Assembly (NCBI RefSeq): GCF_004762035.2
Contig: NZ_SIJK02000006.1
Span: 99,856 to 163,855 of the forward strand
Reading direction: 5' to 3'
Length of the DNA stretch: 64,000 nt
DNA from: Candidatus Chloroploca mongolica
GTDB lineage: Bacteria > Chloroflexota > Chloroflexia > Chloroflexales > Chloroflexaceae
Positions 6,811 through 14,877 of this stretch are shown one piece after another. Position 1 is the first letter of the stretch; every line of letters starts with the position of its first letter. A model generated the notes under the pieces. It had not been told where the DNA came from. It did no database searches and saw nothing but the letters and a program-made list of their open reading frames with translations. The position numbers and the translations under genes were made by a program.

Positions 6811-9149
6811 GGCAAGACTCCTTGCAGGCGTGCCCCAAGATAGAGGCAGCCAGCCTCGACAATGCGCCCATCGAGCCGCAGTTGCAAGCGGCCATTGCGC
6901 AAAAATGGCGCGGGGTTTTCGAGTTGCAATTCACCGGGGCCATCAAACGACTGCTCCACCCAGCGTTCACGCTCCCAATCATAAACTTCGGTGATCACGC
7001 CCGCATTCGGCCAGGTGCGCTCACTCTCGAGTACCAGGCTGAGTCGTTCAGCGCGCAGCGAAGCCAGTTCATTGGGAAGCCGTAACTCCACAATGGTGGG
7101 CACCATTGTCGCCGGTACGCCTGCCCCTCGCGAACCAAAACATTGCGTCTGCTGCGAGGCGATCCAGTCTGGTCTGAGCCAACCTTCATTGAGCAAGATT
7201 GGCCCGCTGCCGCGGAAGACCGGACGTAGCGCCAGCAACGTTACCTCCTGGACGGCAGTGGGGACATTGACCTGCATACCGAGCGGATTCTGGTCGAGCC
7301 ACGCGAAGACGAAGGGGCCTTCTTGATTGAGCACATTATTCTGAATGACCGCTGCATTGAGCAGCGCCTCGCGTGCCAGGACATTGCGACTCGCCGCCTG
7401 CCCCGGCCCTTGCCCGGCCTCCAATTCTTCGCGGAGCACCAGGAAACTGAGCGCCGTATTGCGCACGACATCTTCAGGGGGATCGAGGGGCCATGGTTCC
7501 GTGGCCTCTTCACCGGGATTGAGCGTTCCCAGCCTCACGACACGCTCGCCAAAGACCGCGACCACCTCACGGAGCACCAGATCGCTCGTGTTGACCACCT
7601 CGATCTGCAGCGTACCATCAACCAGCAGCATCGTCGCCCGTATGCCCTCTATGGGCATATGCGCTTCAGCCATCACCCCCTGGATCTGCCAGGCCTCAAG
7701 CGGCAGCGGAAGATCGGGGCTCAACTGCGCCAGATCGCCAATGACACCATTGACCTGCCCAAACACACCTGCGGCGGGACGAACAGGGCGCACGAGCGCC
7801 TCATCGCTCGTTGCGAGCCGCACCTCCTGTTGTTGTGGCACGAGCATGCCAACAAAACCGCGCACCCGGGCAAGGTCGGGTTCGGTCATTTCTACCAGGG
7901 CCAGGCGGCTCACCAGCCGTTGTTCGGGTCGAATGGCGAGGGCAAGGCCAACGACCAGTGCCCCGGTAGCGACCGCGACCCCTGGCACAACAACCCAGGC
8001 CCAGGCCTGGCGATCGAACTGGCGCAAAATGAGCGCAATCCCAGGCCCAATCAGGATGGTATAGAGGGCAAGTACCAGAAAAATGAGATCAACTGGTGGT
8101 AACGTCAGCGCAGGCAGATTCGACAAACCGGCGGTAATAGTCTGTTCTTGCAGAATATCAACGGTGCTCTGTGTGCCAAAGGGCGTGGTAATGCGTTGCC
8201 CAGGGCGCAACAGACTCTGCCAGAAGGCCGGGGCTTGTTCCCAACGAGCCAGGGCAGGTGCGCCAGGATCAAACGCGAGTTGGGTCACACTCCCACGACC
8301 GACCTGGCGACTCACCCATGCCGGAGCGTCCGCCGCGCCAGTCGCAATTGCCCCAGGCACAGCCAGCAACTGGAGACCAGGCAATGCGCCGGGGCCGGGT
8401 GCGGCACTCAACGCAACCAGCGGTGCATCATCAATCTGGCGGGTTGCTCCGAGCGTAGCGGGCAAGAGACTTGGCGGCATCTCGGCGATTGTGCGGGCAG
8501 CCGTTGGCCCACCACCAAGCAGCAGATGACCACCAGCATAGACCCAACCGATCAGCGCCTCACGCTGGGCAGGGTTCAGATTCGCGAAGGGAACATCGTG
8601 AAGAAGCACGAGATTGAGGCTACTCAAGCCTGCCATGCGGTCAGGGAAGAAGGCCGGGTCGAGCAGGAAGGTATTGAAGGGAAAGGTTGTGACATCCTGG
8701 CGGCGGGGCAGGTTCAACTGGGGATCGGACGCGACAAGCAAGCCGAGCATCCGTTCATCGCGACGGGGACGTAGCTCAAGCTCAGCTTCAGCGAGCACCA
8801 GATTCTGCTGCTCAACCTGCACCACCAGTGAGCGCACCTCTTGATCGAGCGCAACATAGAGCGTCAGTTGCTTGACTGCTCCGGCGGGCAATTCAACCCG
8901 TTGCCCATTGCGCAGCGACGATCCAGCGGCCCCGGCGACGACCAGCACATCAATGGCTGGGCCATCGTTGCGCAGGTCAAGCTGCACCGGCAACCATGTG
9001 CCGGGTGTATAGTTGCCATCAAAAGCAGGGAGAGCCGTGAGGCTCAGGTTTGCCTGGGCAGTGACTGGCGTGACAGCGAACACTCCACAAAGGAGCACGG
9101 CCAGGAGGAGGAGCAAGCGCCGCACAAGCATCTGGAAGGAGGGCATCAC
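6807..9149 (-). CDS. Secreted/membrane-anchored protein with GATase-like domain
   Basis: 780 residues. An N-terminal signal peptide (residues ~8-30, RRLLLLLAVLLCGVFAV, ending near AQA) leads to a beta-sandwich region. Residues ~150-330 contain a class I glutamine-amidotransferase-like Rossmann domain (LVLLHDVPFANL, GWVYAGGHLLLGGGP), without an obvious Cys nucleophile. Two membrane helices lie near residues 375-435 (VDLIFLVLALYTILIGPG; AWVVVPGVAVATGALVVG) and a large extracytoplasmic C-terminal part follows. Such proteins often accompany ABC-2 permeases in gliding/export-like clusters. Starts GTG 9149 or ATG 9146. It is coupled by ATGA overlap to the permease. Confidence 0.75.
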   Translation of the reverse strand: MMPSFQMLVRRLLLLLAVLLCGVFAVTPVTAQANLSLTALPAFDGNYTPGTWLPVQLDLRNDGPAIDVLVVAGAAGSSLRNGQRVELPAGAVKQLTLYVALDQEVRSLVVQVEQQNLVLAEAELELRPRRDERMLGLLVASDPQLNLPRRQDVTTFPFNTFLLDPAFFPDRMAGLSSLNLVLLHDVPFANLNPAQREALIGWVYAGGHLLLGGGPTAARTIAEMPPSLLPATLGATRQIDDAPLVALSAAPGPGALPGLQLLAVPGAIATGAADAPAWVSRQVGRGSVTQLAFDPGAPALARWEQAPAFWQSLLRPGQRITTPFGTQSTVDILQEQTITAGLSNLPALTLPPVDLIFLVLALYTILIGPGIALILRQFDRQAWAWVVVPGVAVATGALVVGLALAIRPEQRLVSRLALVEMTEPDLARVRGFVGMLVPQQQEVRLATSDEALVRPVRPAAGVFGQVNGVIGDLAQLSPDLPLPLEAWQIQGVMAEAHMPIEGIRATMLLVDGTLQIEVVNTSDLVLREVVAVFGERVVRLGTLNPGEEATEPWPLDPPEDVVRNTALSFLVLREELEAGQGPGQAASRNVLAREALLNAAVIQNNVLNQEGPFVFAWLDQNPLGMQVNVPTAVQEVTLLALRPVFRGSGPILLNEGWLRPDWIASQQTQCFGSRGAGVPATMVPTIVELRLPNELASLRAERLSLVLESERTWPNAGVITEVYDWERERWVEQSFDGPGELQLENPAPFLRNGRLQLRLDGRIVEAGCLYLGARLQGVLP

Positions 9150-9191
9150 CAGGATAACACCATTCCTTATACTGAGAGGGCCAACAGCCCC

Positions 9192-10547
9192 TCACAACTC
9201 ACGAATGCTCAAATTGCGAAACAACGCGACAACCTCAGGCTCACGGGCAAGGGCAATCATCCCATAGCGCGAGGTTGGTGGTGGCGCCTCAACAATCAGG
9301 GTCGCCACGGCTTGCCCATTGATGCCGAGTGCGACCTCAAGCCCAGCGAGGCGGGCAACAAGACGGTTGGTTGCTTGTGGCTCAGTGGCAATCGCGGGAT
9401 GCACCTCATCGCGTAGGCGGTTATCGCTTCCATTCACCCGTTGCTCAAGCCGATACCGGCCTGTCGCGGGCTCAACAAAAAAGGCCAGAAAATTGCTTTC
9501 GGCAAAGCGCACCATCAAGCCACCAGCACCGCCGGTGACCGTCACATCAACACCGATCAGGTAATCCATCCCGGCCGGTGAGGTATTGAAGGCCCAGATA
9601 TTGCCGGCGCTACGGACAGCGGTAATCCGATACCCATCCTGCGCAAACCCGACATTCCACCCGCGCCCACCCACCTCGGGCCAACCCTCACCCGACGTGA
9701 GATCGTTGGCATAGGCGATTGGCCCTGTTTCCGGCAAGGTGACGGGCGTGGCCGCCACCGGGGGCGCGGTGGGATCGCTGGTTGGTACCGGTGCGGTCCT
9801 TGCGGTGGCATCGGGTGACACCGGCGCAGTCGGCACCGTGCTGGCAGGGGTTGGCGCTGGGGGCACCGTTGGCGCAGGCGAGGCCGGTGGCGTCGTTGGC
9901 GATGGCAACGGATCAGCCTGTGGTGCCTCGGCAGCCGCATTGTCACTGAGACGGTCACGCAACCCCCAGCCAAGCGCTCCAAGGCCGGCCATCGCCAGCG
10001 CACCGACACCCCCGAACACCAGTTTACGCCGACTCTTATCAGGTTTTGGGGTTGGGCGAGCCTTGGAAGTGGCCCGCGTAGCCCGACGGAGCGCGGCCTC
10101 GGCCTGAGCCAACAACACCGCACTATCACGATAGAACGGATTGATCTGCTGGATGGTGCGGAAATCAGCAATTGCCTGCGGGTACCTTCCGGCATCAAGA
10201 TGGTCACGCGCTTTGTCGTACAGGTCGGCCAGCGTATCACGAGGAGGTGGGGCCGGCGGCGCTGCCGAGGCACGTTTCAGCGACGCCACCTCGGGCTCAG
10301 CGTTCTCAGGGGCCAAGCGGCGATTATAGGCTGTACGTGCGACAAAATCGCTCAGCACCTGATAAGCCTCATTAATCCGTTGCGCTCGACGACTCGCATA
10401 TGCTTGTTCATCGGCGTTCGTATGGATGTACCGATCAGGATGGTAGAGTATCATCTGCTGACGGTAGGCTTTTTTGATCGCATCGATCCTGGCATTGCGT
10501 TCAATGCCAAGGAGCGCATAATAATCAAGGTGCTCGAACTCTTCCAT
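9192..10547 (-). CDS. J-domain membrane protein with C-terminal lectin-like domain
   Basis: 451 residues. Residues ~7-75 are a J-domain with the catalytic HPD at 36-38, which should stimulate DnaK ATPase. Residues ~105-150 look like a TPR pair. One membrane helix follows (around FGGVGALAMAGLGALGWG), then a Pro/Thr/Ala-rich linker of ~70 residues. The last ~170 residues form a LamG/DUF1080-like beta-sandwich (WNVGFAQDGYRIT, LMVRFAESNFLAFFVE). The J-domain would thus be cytoplasmic and the lectin-like domain outside. It is upstream of the GATase-like protein by 42 nt, possibly in one operon. This combination is unusual and its function is unknown. Confidence 0.8.
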   Translation of the reverse strand: MEEFEHLDYYALLGIERNARIDAIKKAYRQQMILYHPDRYIHTNADEQAYASRRAQRINEAYQVLSDFVARTAYNRRLAPENAEPEVASLKRASAAPPAPPPRDTLADLYDKARDHLDAGRYPQAIADFRTIQQINPFYRDSAVLLAQAEAALRRATRATSKARPTPKPDKSRRKLVFGGVGALAMAGLGALGWGLRDRLSDNAAAEAPQADPLPSPTTPPASPAPTVPPAPTPASTVPTAPVSPDATARTAPVPTSDPTAPPVAATPVTLPETGPIAYANDLTSGEGWPEVGGRGWNVGFAQDGYRITAVRSAGNIWAFNTSPAGMDYLIGVDVTVTGGAGGLMVRFAESNFLAFFVEPATGRYRLEQRVNGSDNRLRDEVHPAIATEPQATNRLVARLAGLEVALGINGQAVATLIVEAPPPTSRYGMIALAREPEVVALFRNLSIREL

Positions 10548-10593
10548 TCCGGGTTTGATCCTGAAGATTACCTCGTTTACAGTGTATTTTTGT

Positions 10594-10602
10594 ATTATAG
10601 CA
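10594..10602 (-). promoter_or_regulatory. Extended -10 promoter of the J-domain gene
   Basis: Minus-strand TGCTATAAT at 10602-10594, 47 nt upstream of the start. No good -35 is seen, as expected for extended -10 promoters. Confidence 0.55.
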
Positions 10603-10625
10603 TAGAGCTACCTGGAGACTTTGCC

Positions 10626-12296
10626 TCAATCAGCTGCGTGTGCGATCTGCTCAAAGTGAGCTAGACTGGCAAGGGTGGCTGGTTCACGCGAACGTTGCTG
10701 GACACTATGGCCCCGCCAGGTCTCACTGGCCTGAGGAAAGTCGCGGCGAAAATGCCCACCCCGGCTCTCCTGGCGTAAACTGGCCGCTCGGAGGATTAAA
10801 CGCGCAGTTATGGCTGCATTGACAGCAGTAATGGCATCAGGATCGTCGCAGTCGGCCTGCTCGGGCCACCGGGTGAGCTGGACATACCCTTCGCCGAGGC
10901 CAGCGCCATCACGCAGTGGCCCAGCACAGGTCTGCATAATCGTCGCCAGACTGGCCCGCCAGGCGGCTGGCGCAGGTGACGACGTGAGGGCAACATTGCG
11001 TTCGGGAACCAGTTCCAGATGGACACCTTCGCGGCGTGAATCCTCTGCGTCGGCCCATTGCAGCGCAGCCTGACCTGCCCGTCGTCCAAAAACGATGCAT
11101 TCGAGGAGCGAGTTTGACGCAAGGCGATTGGCCCCATGCACACCTGTACAGGCAACTTCGCCAGCGGCAAAGAGACCGGGAAGACTTGTCGCGCCGGTCA
11201 GATCGGTTCGCACTCCACCCATCAAATAGTGGGCTGCGGGGGCCACGGGGATAGGCTGACGCACCGGATCAAGGCCATGCTCACGCAGCCGGGCGCAGAT
11301 CGTGGGAAAGTGCTGTTCGATCCGGGCCGATGGCAGATGCGTCAGATCAAGCAAGACATGGTCGCTGTCAGTGCGTTGCATCGCAGCATAGATCCCGCGG
11401 GTCACAATATCACGCGGGGCAAGTTCGGCCCGCGGATCATAGGCCGGCAGAAAGCGCTCGCCGGTCGTCGCAAATAAGATCCCGCCTTCGCCGCGTGCCG
11501 CCTCGGTAATCAAAAAGCCCTCGCCGTTCGGCGTACGGTAGACCGTCGGGTGAAACTGGACAAACTCCATATCGGCAATCTCAGCCCCGGCACGATAAGC
11601 CATCGCAATGCCCTCACCGAGGGCGGCTGGTTGATTGCTGGTCAACCCATAGAGGGCTCCGGCCCCGCCACTGGCGAGCACCGTTGCGCCAGCCAACAAA
11701 CGATGCCACTGGCCCTGCGGATCACGGGCAAGCGCACCAATGATCTGGCCCTGGCGATCAAGGAGATCGACCGCCTGCCAACCTTCGAGCAGATGAATAC
11801 GCGGATGCGCCCGTGCCTCGGCAATCAGCGCAGCCGTGACGGCCCAGCCGGTTGCATCACCGACATGCACGATCCGGCGGGCTGAATGGCCGCCCTCAAG
11901 CCCAAGGGCAAAATGCATCGCGTCGGCGCGCTCGAAGGGAACCCCGCGTGTTGCCAACTCGCACATCAAGGCTGGTGCCTCGTTGGCTAACACGGTCGCC
12001 GCATCTTCGTCGGTCAGCCCGGCCCCGGCGACCAGCGTATCCGCCACATGCGCTCGCGGTGAGTCAGCGGCATCAAGGGCTGCCGCAATACCTCCCTGGG
12101 CAAGGGCTGAATTGCTCTCGCGGAGCGGCCCCCGCGCCAGCACGAACACGTCGGCATAGGCCGCCGCCGTCAACGCTGCGGTCAAACCAGCCGCCCCCCC
12201 ACCAATCACCAGCACATCAGTATGCCGGTTCAAGATAACGCTCGGCAACGCTGCGAGCGCATAACGCGGAAGATTATTCATAAGTGTTTTCCACAT
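10626..12296 (-). CDS. nadB: L-aspartate oxidase
   Basis: 556 residues from the ATG at 12296, chosen because AGGAG lies 6 nt before it; a longer frame to 12398 would overlap nadA. It oxidises L-aspartate to iminoaspartate with FAD, the first step of de novo NAD synthesis, and NadA uses the product. Seen: FAD dinucleotide motif GGGAAG at 32-37, SNSALAQGGIAAAL, EGGHSARRIVHVGDATG, EFVQFHPT, and the fumarate-reductase-family motif GLFAAGEVACTGVHGANRLA near residue 370. Length is close to the ~540 usual for NadB. It follows nadA by 43 nt in the same direction, so the two form an operon controlled from the nadA promoter. Confidence 0.95.
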   Translation of the reverse strand: MWKTLMNNLPRYALAALPSVILNRHTDVLVIGGGAAGLTAALTAAAYADVFVLARGPLRESNSALAQGGIAAALDAADSPRAHVADTLVAGAGLTDEDAATVLANEAPALMCELATRGVPFERADAMHFALGLEGGHSARRIVHVGDATGWAVTAALIAEARAHPRIHLLEGWQAVDLLDRQGQIIGALARDPQGQWHRLLAGATVLASGGAGALYGLTSNQPAALGEGIAMAYRAGAEIADMEFVQFHPTVYRTPNGEGFLITEAARGEGGILFATTGERFLPAYDPRAELAPRDIVTRGIYAAMQRTDSDHVLLDLTHLPSARIEQHFPTICARLREHGLDPVRQPIPVAPAAHYLMGGVRTDLTGATSLPGLFAAGEVACTGVHGANRLASNSLLECIVFGRRAGQAALQWADAEDSRREGVHLELVPERNVALTSSPAPAAWRASLATIMQTCAGPLRDGAGLGEGYVQLTRWPEQADCDDPDAITAVNAAITARLILRAASLRQESRGGHFRRDFPQASETWRGHSVQQRSREPATLASLAHFEQIAHAAD

Positions 12297-12339
12297 CTTT
12301 GCTCCTGACACGGCTGTAGCCGAAGCCAGCAGACCAAGC

Positions 12340-13311
12340 TCAGAGCGCAACCATGCGCTCGATGGCCGTCCGTGCGCGTGCCGCGAGCGTCGGCTCAACC
12401 GTCACCCGATGGGTCAGGTCGCGCAGACTATTACGCACCTTCTCCAGCGTAATCATCTTCATATATTTGCAACTAATCGACTCATCAATCGGCACAAATT
12501 CCTTGGAGGGGTTGGCCTTCCGCATCCGGTGAAGCACGCCGATCTCGGTGGCAACCACAAACTGTTGCGCTGGGCTCGCAGCGGCGTGGCGGATCATACC
12601 CTCGGTCGAGAGAATATGGGTACCCTCGGGGTTCAGGGCACCAGTGGCAAGGTAGTGCATCGTACTGCTCACACAGCCACACTCGGGATGGATCAGAAAA
12701 TCGGCACCGGGCAAGGCTGCGCGCTGGCGTTCAACCATGGCTGGGCGAATCGCTGCGTGAACATGGCACTCACCGGCCCAGATCTCGATGTTGCGCCCCG
12801 TTTGCTGGCGCAGATAGCTGCCGAGAAACATATCAGGCAAAAAGAGGATCGTCTTATCTTCAGGGATCGCCCGGATCACCCGCTCGGCATTGCCCGAGGT
12901 ACAGCAATAGTCGCTTTCCGCCTTGACTTCAGCCGTGGTATTTACATAACTGACGACAACGGCACCGGGATGTTCGGCCTTCCACGCCCGCAACTGATCA
13001 GCGTTGATCGAGGCCGCTAACGAACAGCCGGCCTCAGGATCAGGGATCAAGACGATCTTTTCTGGCGAGAGGATCGCCGACGTTTCGGCCATAAAATGAA
13101 CCCCGCAGACCACCAGCACCGGGGCCTCGCTGCGGGCAGCATACTGGGCCATGCCCAGCGAGTCGCCGACATAATCAGCAAGATCCTGAATTTCACCATA
13201 CTCATAGTTGTGCGCAAGGATCACCGCGTTGCGCTCGGCCTTCAACGCAGCAATCTCTTCGGCGAGCACCGCCGCAGCCTCGGGCGGCGTATGATAGAGC
13301 GACACTGACAC
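12340..13311 (-). CDS. nadA: Quinolinate synthase
   Basis: 323 residues from the GTG at 13311, which has a strong GGAGG site 7 nt upstream; a GTG at 13335 is possible but has no such site. It condenses iminoaspartate with dihydroxyacetone phosphate to quinolinate, using a [4Fe-4S] cluster. The three cluster cysteines are visible in DPEAGCSLA (C96), HPECGC and SISCKYMK. Other family blocks are ILAHNYEYGEIQDLADYVGDS and SYVNTTAEVKAESDYCCTS. First gene of the nadA-nadB operon; nadC is not in the window. The upstream region holds four similar palindromes, so NAD-responsive repression is likely. Confidence 0.96.
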   Translation of the reverse strand: MSVSLYHTPPEAAAVLAEEIAALKAERNAVILAHNYEYGEIQDLADYVGDSLGMAQYAARSEAPVLVVCGVHFMAETSAILSPEKIVLIPDPEAGCSLAASINADQLRAWKAEHPGAVVVSYVNTTAEVKAESDYCCTSGNAERVIRAIPEDKTILFLPDMFLGSYLRQQTGRNIEIWAGECHVHAAIRPAMVERQRAALPGADFLIHPECGCVSSTMHYLATGALNPEGTHILSTEGMIRHAAASPAQQFVVATEIGVLHRMRKANPSKEFVPIDESISCKYMKMITLEKVRNSLRDLTHRVTVEPTLAARARTAIERMVAL

Positions 13312-13343
13312 CTCGGAACCTCCATTGCTTAACACGTGCTTAT

Positions 13344-13362
13344 TAGTGTATATTAAACACTA
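13344..13362. promoter_or_regulatory. nadAB operator candidate, site 1
   Basis: Perfect dyad TAGTGT-N7-ACACTA, overlapping the -10 of the nadA promoter, 33-51 nt before the GTG start. Best of four related sites. The layout suits a dimeric repressor of NAD synthesis (NrtR-like regulators are one known type), but the regulator is not identified here. Confidence 0.6.
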
Positions 13363-13375
13363 TCTACGCCCACAA
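13347..13375 (-). promoter_or_regulatory. Candidate nadA promoter
   Basis: Minus-strand TTGTGG (13375-13370), 17-bp spacer, TATACA (13352-13347). Operator-like site 1 (13344-13362) covers the -10. Confidence 0.5.
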
Positions 13376-13399
13376 AGAGAGCCATGCGACCGAACGGGG

Positions 13400-13418
13400 A
13401 ATTGTCATATTGACACTA
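13400..13418. promoter_or_regulatory. nadAB operator candidate, site 2
   Basis: AATTGT-N7-ACACTA: same 19-bp spacing as site 1, right half perfect, left half 4 of 6. It also contains the inner dyad TGTCA-TAT-TGACA. Confidence 0.5.
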
Positions 13419-13448
13419 ACAGCCCGTCGCAAAAACGGTCGCACGGCC

Positions 13449-13467
13449 TGTTGTAGATCTGACACTA
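13449..13467. promoter_or_regulatory. nadAB operator candidate, site 3
   Basis: TGTTGT-N7-ACACTA: right half perfect, left half 4 of 6, same spacing as site 1. Confidence 0.45.
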
Positions 13468-13487
13468 GTATACGCCCTAAGTGAGGC

Positions 13488-13506
13488 TATTGTCAAGAGG
13501 ACACTA
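13488..13506. promoter_or_regulatory. nadAB operator candidate, site 4
   Basis: TATTGT-N7-ACACTA: 5 of 6 left, 6 of 6 right. It is the most upstream site and followed by GTATG as in site 3 (ACACTAGTAT in both). Confidence 0.5.
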
Positions 13507-13551
13507 GTATGGAAGTAGGACTGCGGCAAGGGCCGCCTCCGGCGGTGGGGT

Positions 13552-13647
13552 GTGGAGCGGCTTTGCCGCTCCACGAGAGTTTGCGGTTCGTGTTGGCGGC
13601 GAAGCCGCCAACACGAACCACAAACTGGGGTTTGGGGCGCAACCCCA
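13552..13647. repeat. Three consecutive hairpins in the nadA-lspA intergenic region
   Basis: Perfect 10-bp arms with TTT loop (13552-13574), perfect 16-bp arms with GAA loop (13585-13619), and 7-bp arms (13626-13632/13641-13647). No gene ends beside them: nadA starts leftward and lspA rightward. The 466-bp region 13312-13777 otherwise holds the operator sites and promoters, and I see no coding sequence in it. Confidence 0.55.
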
Positions 13648-13708
13648 ACAACTTTGCAAAAGCCCTAGAGATAAGGCGTTGCCGCTCCAAAAAAGAGGTA
13701 GAATCTAT

Positions 13709-13714
13709 TATAAT
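13709..13714 (+). promoter_or_regulatory. -10 element before lspA
   Basis: TATAAT at 13709-13714, 64 nt before the first lspA. No convincing -35. A perfect 16-bp palindrome (TGGCGTTGCAACGCCA, 13744-13759) sits in the leader just before the ribosome site. Confidence 0.45.
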
Positions 13715-13777
13715 GACATGAAAGCTCCGTCAAACTACTGACGTGGCGTTGCAACGCCATACATTTAGGAGGTATCT

Positions 13778-14296
13778 GTGCAGCGTTCGCACACTATTCG
13801 TATATGGGCTATACCGCTCGCCATCGCAAGTACCTTTCTCTTGCTTGACCAGGCGACCAAGTGGTGGGTTGTGCAGACCCTTGGCCCCGAGACAATGGCG
13901 CGGTCGATCGCCCTGCCTGGTGGCGTGGTCCGCCTTGTCTATTCACACAATACGGGCGTTGCCTTCAGCATGTTTCAGGGGCACCCCGAGTTGCTGACGG
14001 TGGCCGCTCTCTGCATTGTTGCCGGGGCAATCTATTTTTATACAGCCCATCTCGACCATCACCAGACCCTTATTCAGGCGAGCATGGGCCTGATTATGGG
14101 GGGGGCCTTTGGCAACCTGATTGATCGCATCAGGCTCGGGTATGTGGTCGATTTCATCAGTGTCGGGTGGTTCCCGATCTTCAATGTGGCCGACAGTGCG
14201 ATCACCATCGGGGCAGTGCTGCTCATCTACCAGTTTTTGCGTGAGGATCTGGCCGAGCGCCGTGCACGCAAGCATGAGACGCTGACCAGTCAGTGA
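13778..14296 (+). CDS. lspA: Signal peptidase II, copy 1
   Basis: 172 residues from GTG 13778 with AGGAGG 6-11 nt upstream. This inner-membrane aspartic protease cleaves the signal peptide of prolipoproteins after lipidation. Four membrane helices are present. The catalytic dyad is D125 (GYVVDFIS) and D139 (FNVADSAI); D24 and K28 (LLDQATKW) and N58 (HNTGVAF) are the other conserved residues. All active-site residues are intact. The next gene is a second lspA, 7 nt downstream, so this is a tandem duplication. Part of an lspA-lspA-rluD operon. Confidence 0.93.
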   Translation: MQRSHTIRIWAIPLAIASTFLLLDQATKWWVVQTLGPETMARSIALPGGVVRLVYSHNTGVAFSMFQGHPELLTVAALCIVAGAIYFYTAHLDHHQTLIQASMGLIMGGAFGNLIDRIRLGYVVDFISVGWFPIFNVADSAITIGAVLLIYQFLREDLAERRARKHETLTSQ

Positions 14297-14303
14297 GATA
14301 ACC

Positions 14304-14870
14304 TTGAGTGCATCAGTATCTCCATCTACCCAGACGCAACGCTGGCTTCTTCCACTGCTTGTGGGGGTAAGTGTCTTTGTCCTTGATCAGATTAGCAAAG
14401 TCTGGGCGATCAATACGCTTGGGCCAGAACCCCATCAGCGCAGCATCTATTTGATTGATGGCTGGTTTCTGCTGATCTATACCCGTAATACCGGGGTGGC
14501 CTTTGGTCTTTTCCAGAACTTATCAGCGCTCTTTATTGTGACCTCACTACTCATTACCGGGGGGTTGATCTACGCCTATGCCGTCTATCTGCCCAATCAT
14601 CGGCGGCTCATTCAAGGTGCAGTTGGCCTGATTGTCGGGGGTGCCTTGGGCAACGTGCTGGATCGGATCCGTCATGGGTATGTGGTCGACTTTATCAGCG
14701 TTGGCTGGTGGCCGGTCTTCAATCTGGCCGATAGCGCCATTACTGTTGGCACGATCACCCTTGCAACGTATCTGATCTTTGTTGGCGATGAACCCGCCCC
14801 AGTGTCCCTGCCTCCTCCCCGCGATGATACGCTGCTGGGTGAGTTATTGAGCAAAGATGTTGAGGTATAA
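14304..14870 (+). CDS. lspA: Signal peptidase II, copy 2
   Basis: 188 residues from TTG 14304, the only plausible start before the first membrane helix. It shares the fold and motifs of copy 1: DQISKVW, NTGVAFGLFQ, GNVLDRIRHGYVVDFIS (D129) and FNLADSAI (D143), so both copies look active. It is clearly diverged from copy 1, and has a longer N-terminus and a Pro-rich acidic C-terminal tail of ~30 residues. Two adjacent intact copies suggest division of lipoprotein substrates or dosage. It abuts the RluD-type gene. Confidence 0.92.
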   Translation: MSASVSPSTQTQRWLLPLLVGVSVFVLDQISKVWAINTLGPEPHQRSIYLIDGWFLLIYTRNTGVAFGLFQNLSALFIVTSLLITGGLIYAYAVYLPNHRRLIQGAVGLIVGGALGNVLDRIRHGYVVDFISVGWWPVFNLADSAITVGTITLATYLIFVGDEPAPVSLPPPRDDTLLGELLSKDVEV

Positions 14871-14877
14871 GTGCCCT

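Noticed and set aside
12297..12398. Longer start for nadB
   Set aside because: It would overlap the nadA 3' end; ATG 12296 has AGGAG at good spacing and matches the family N-terminus.
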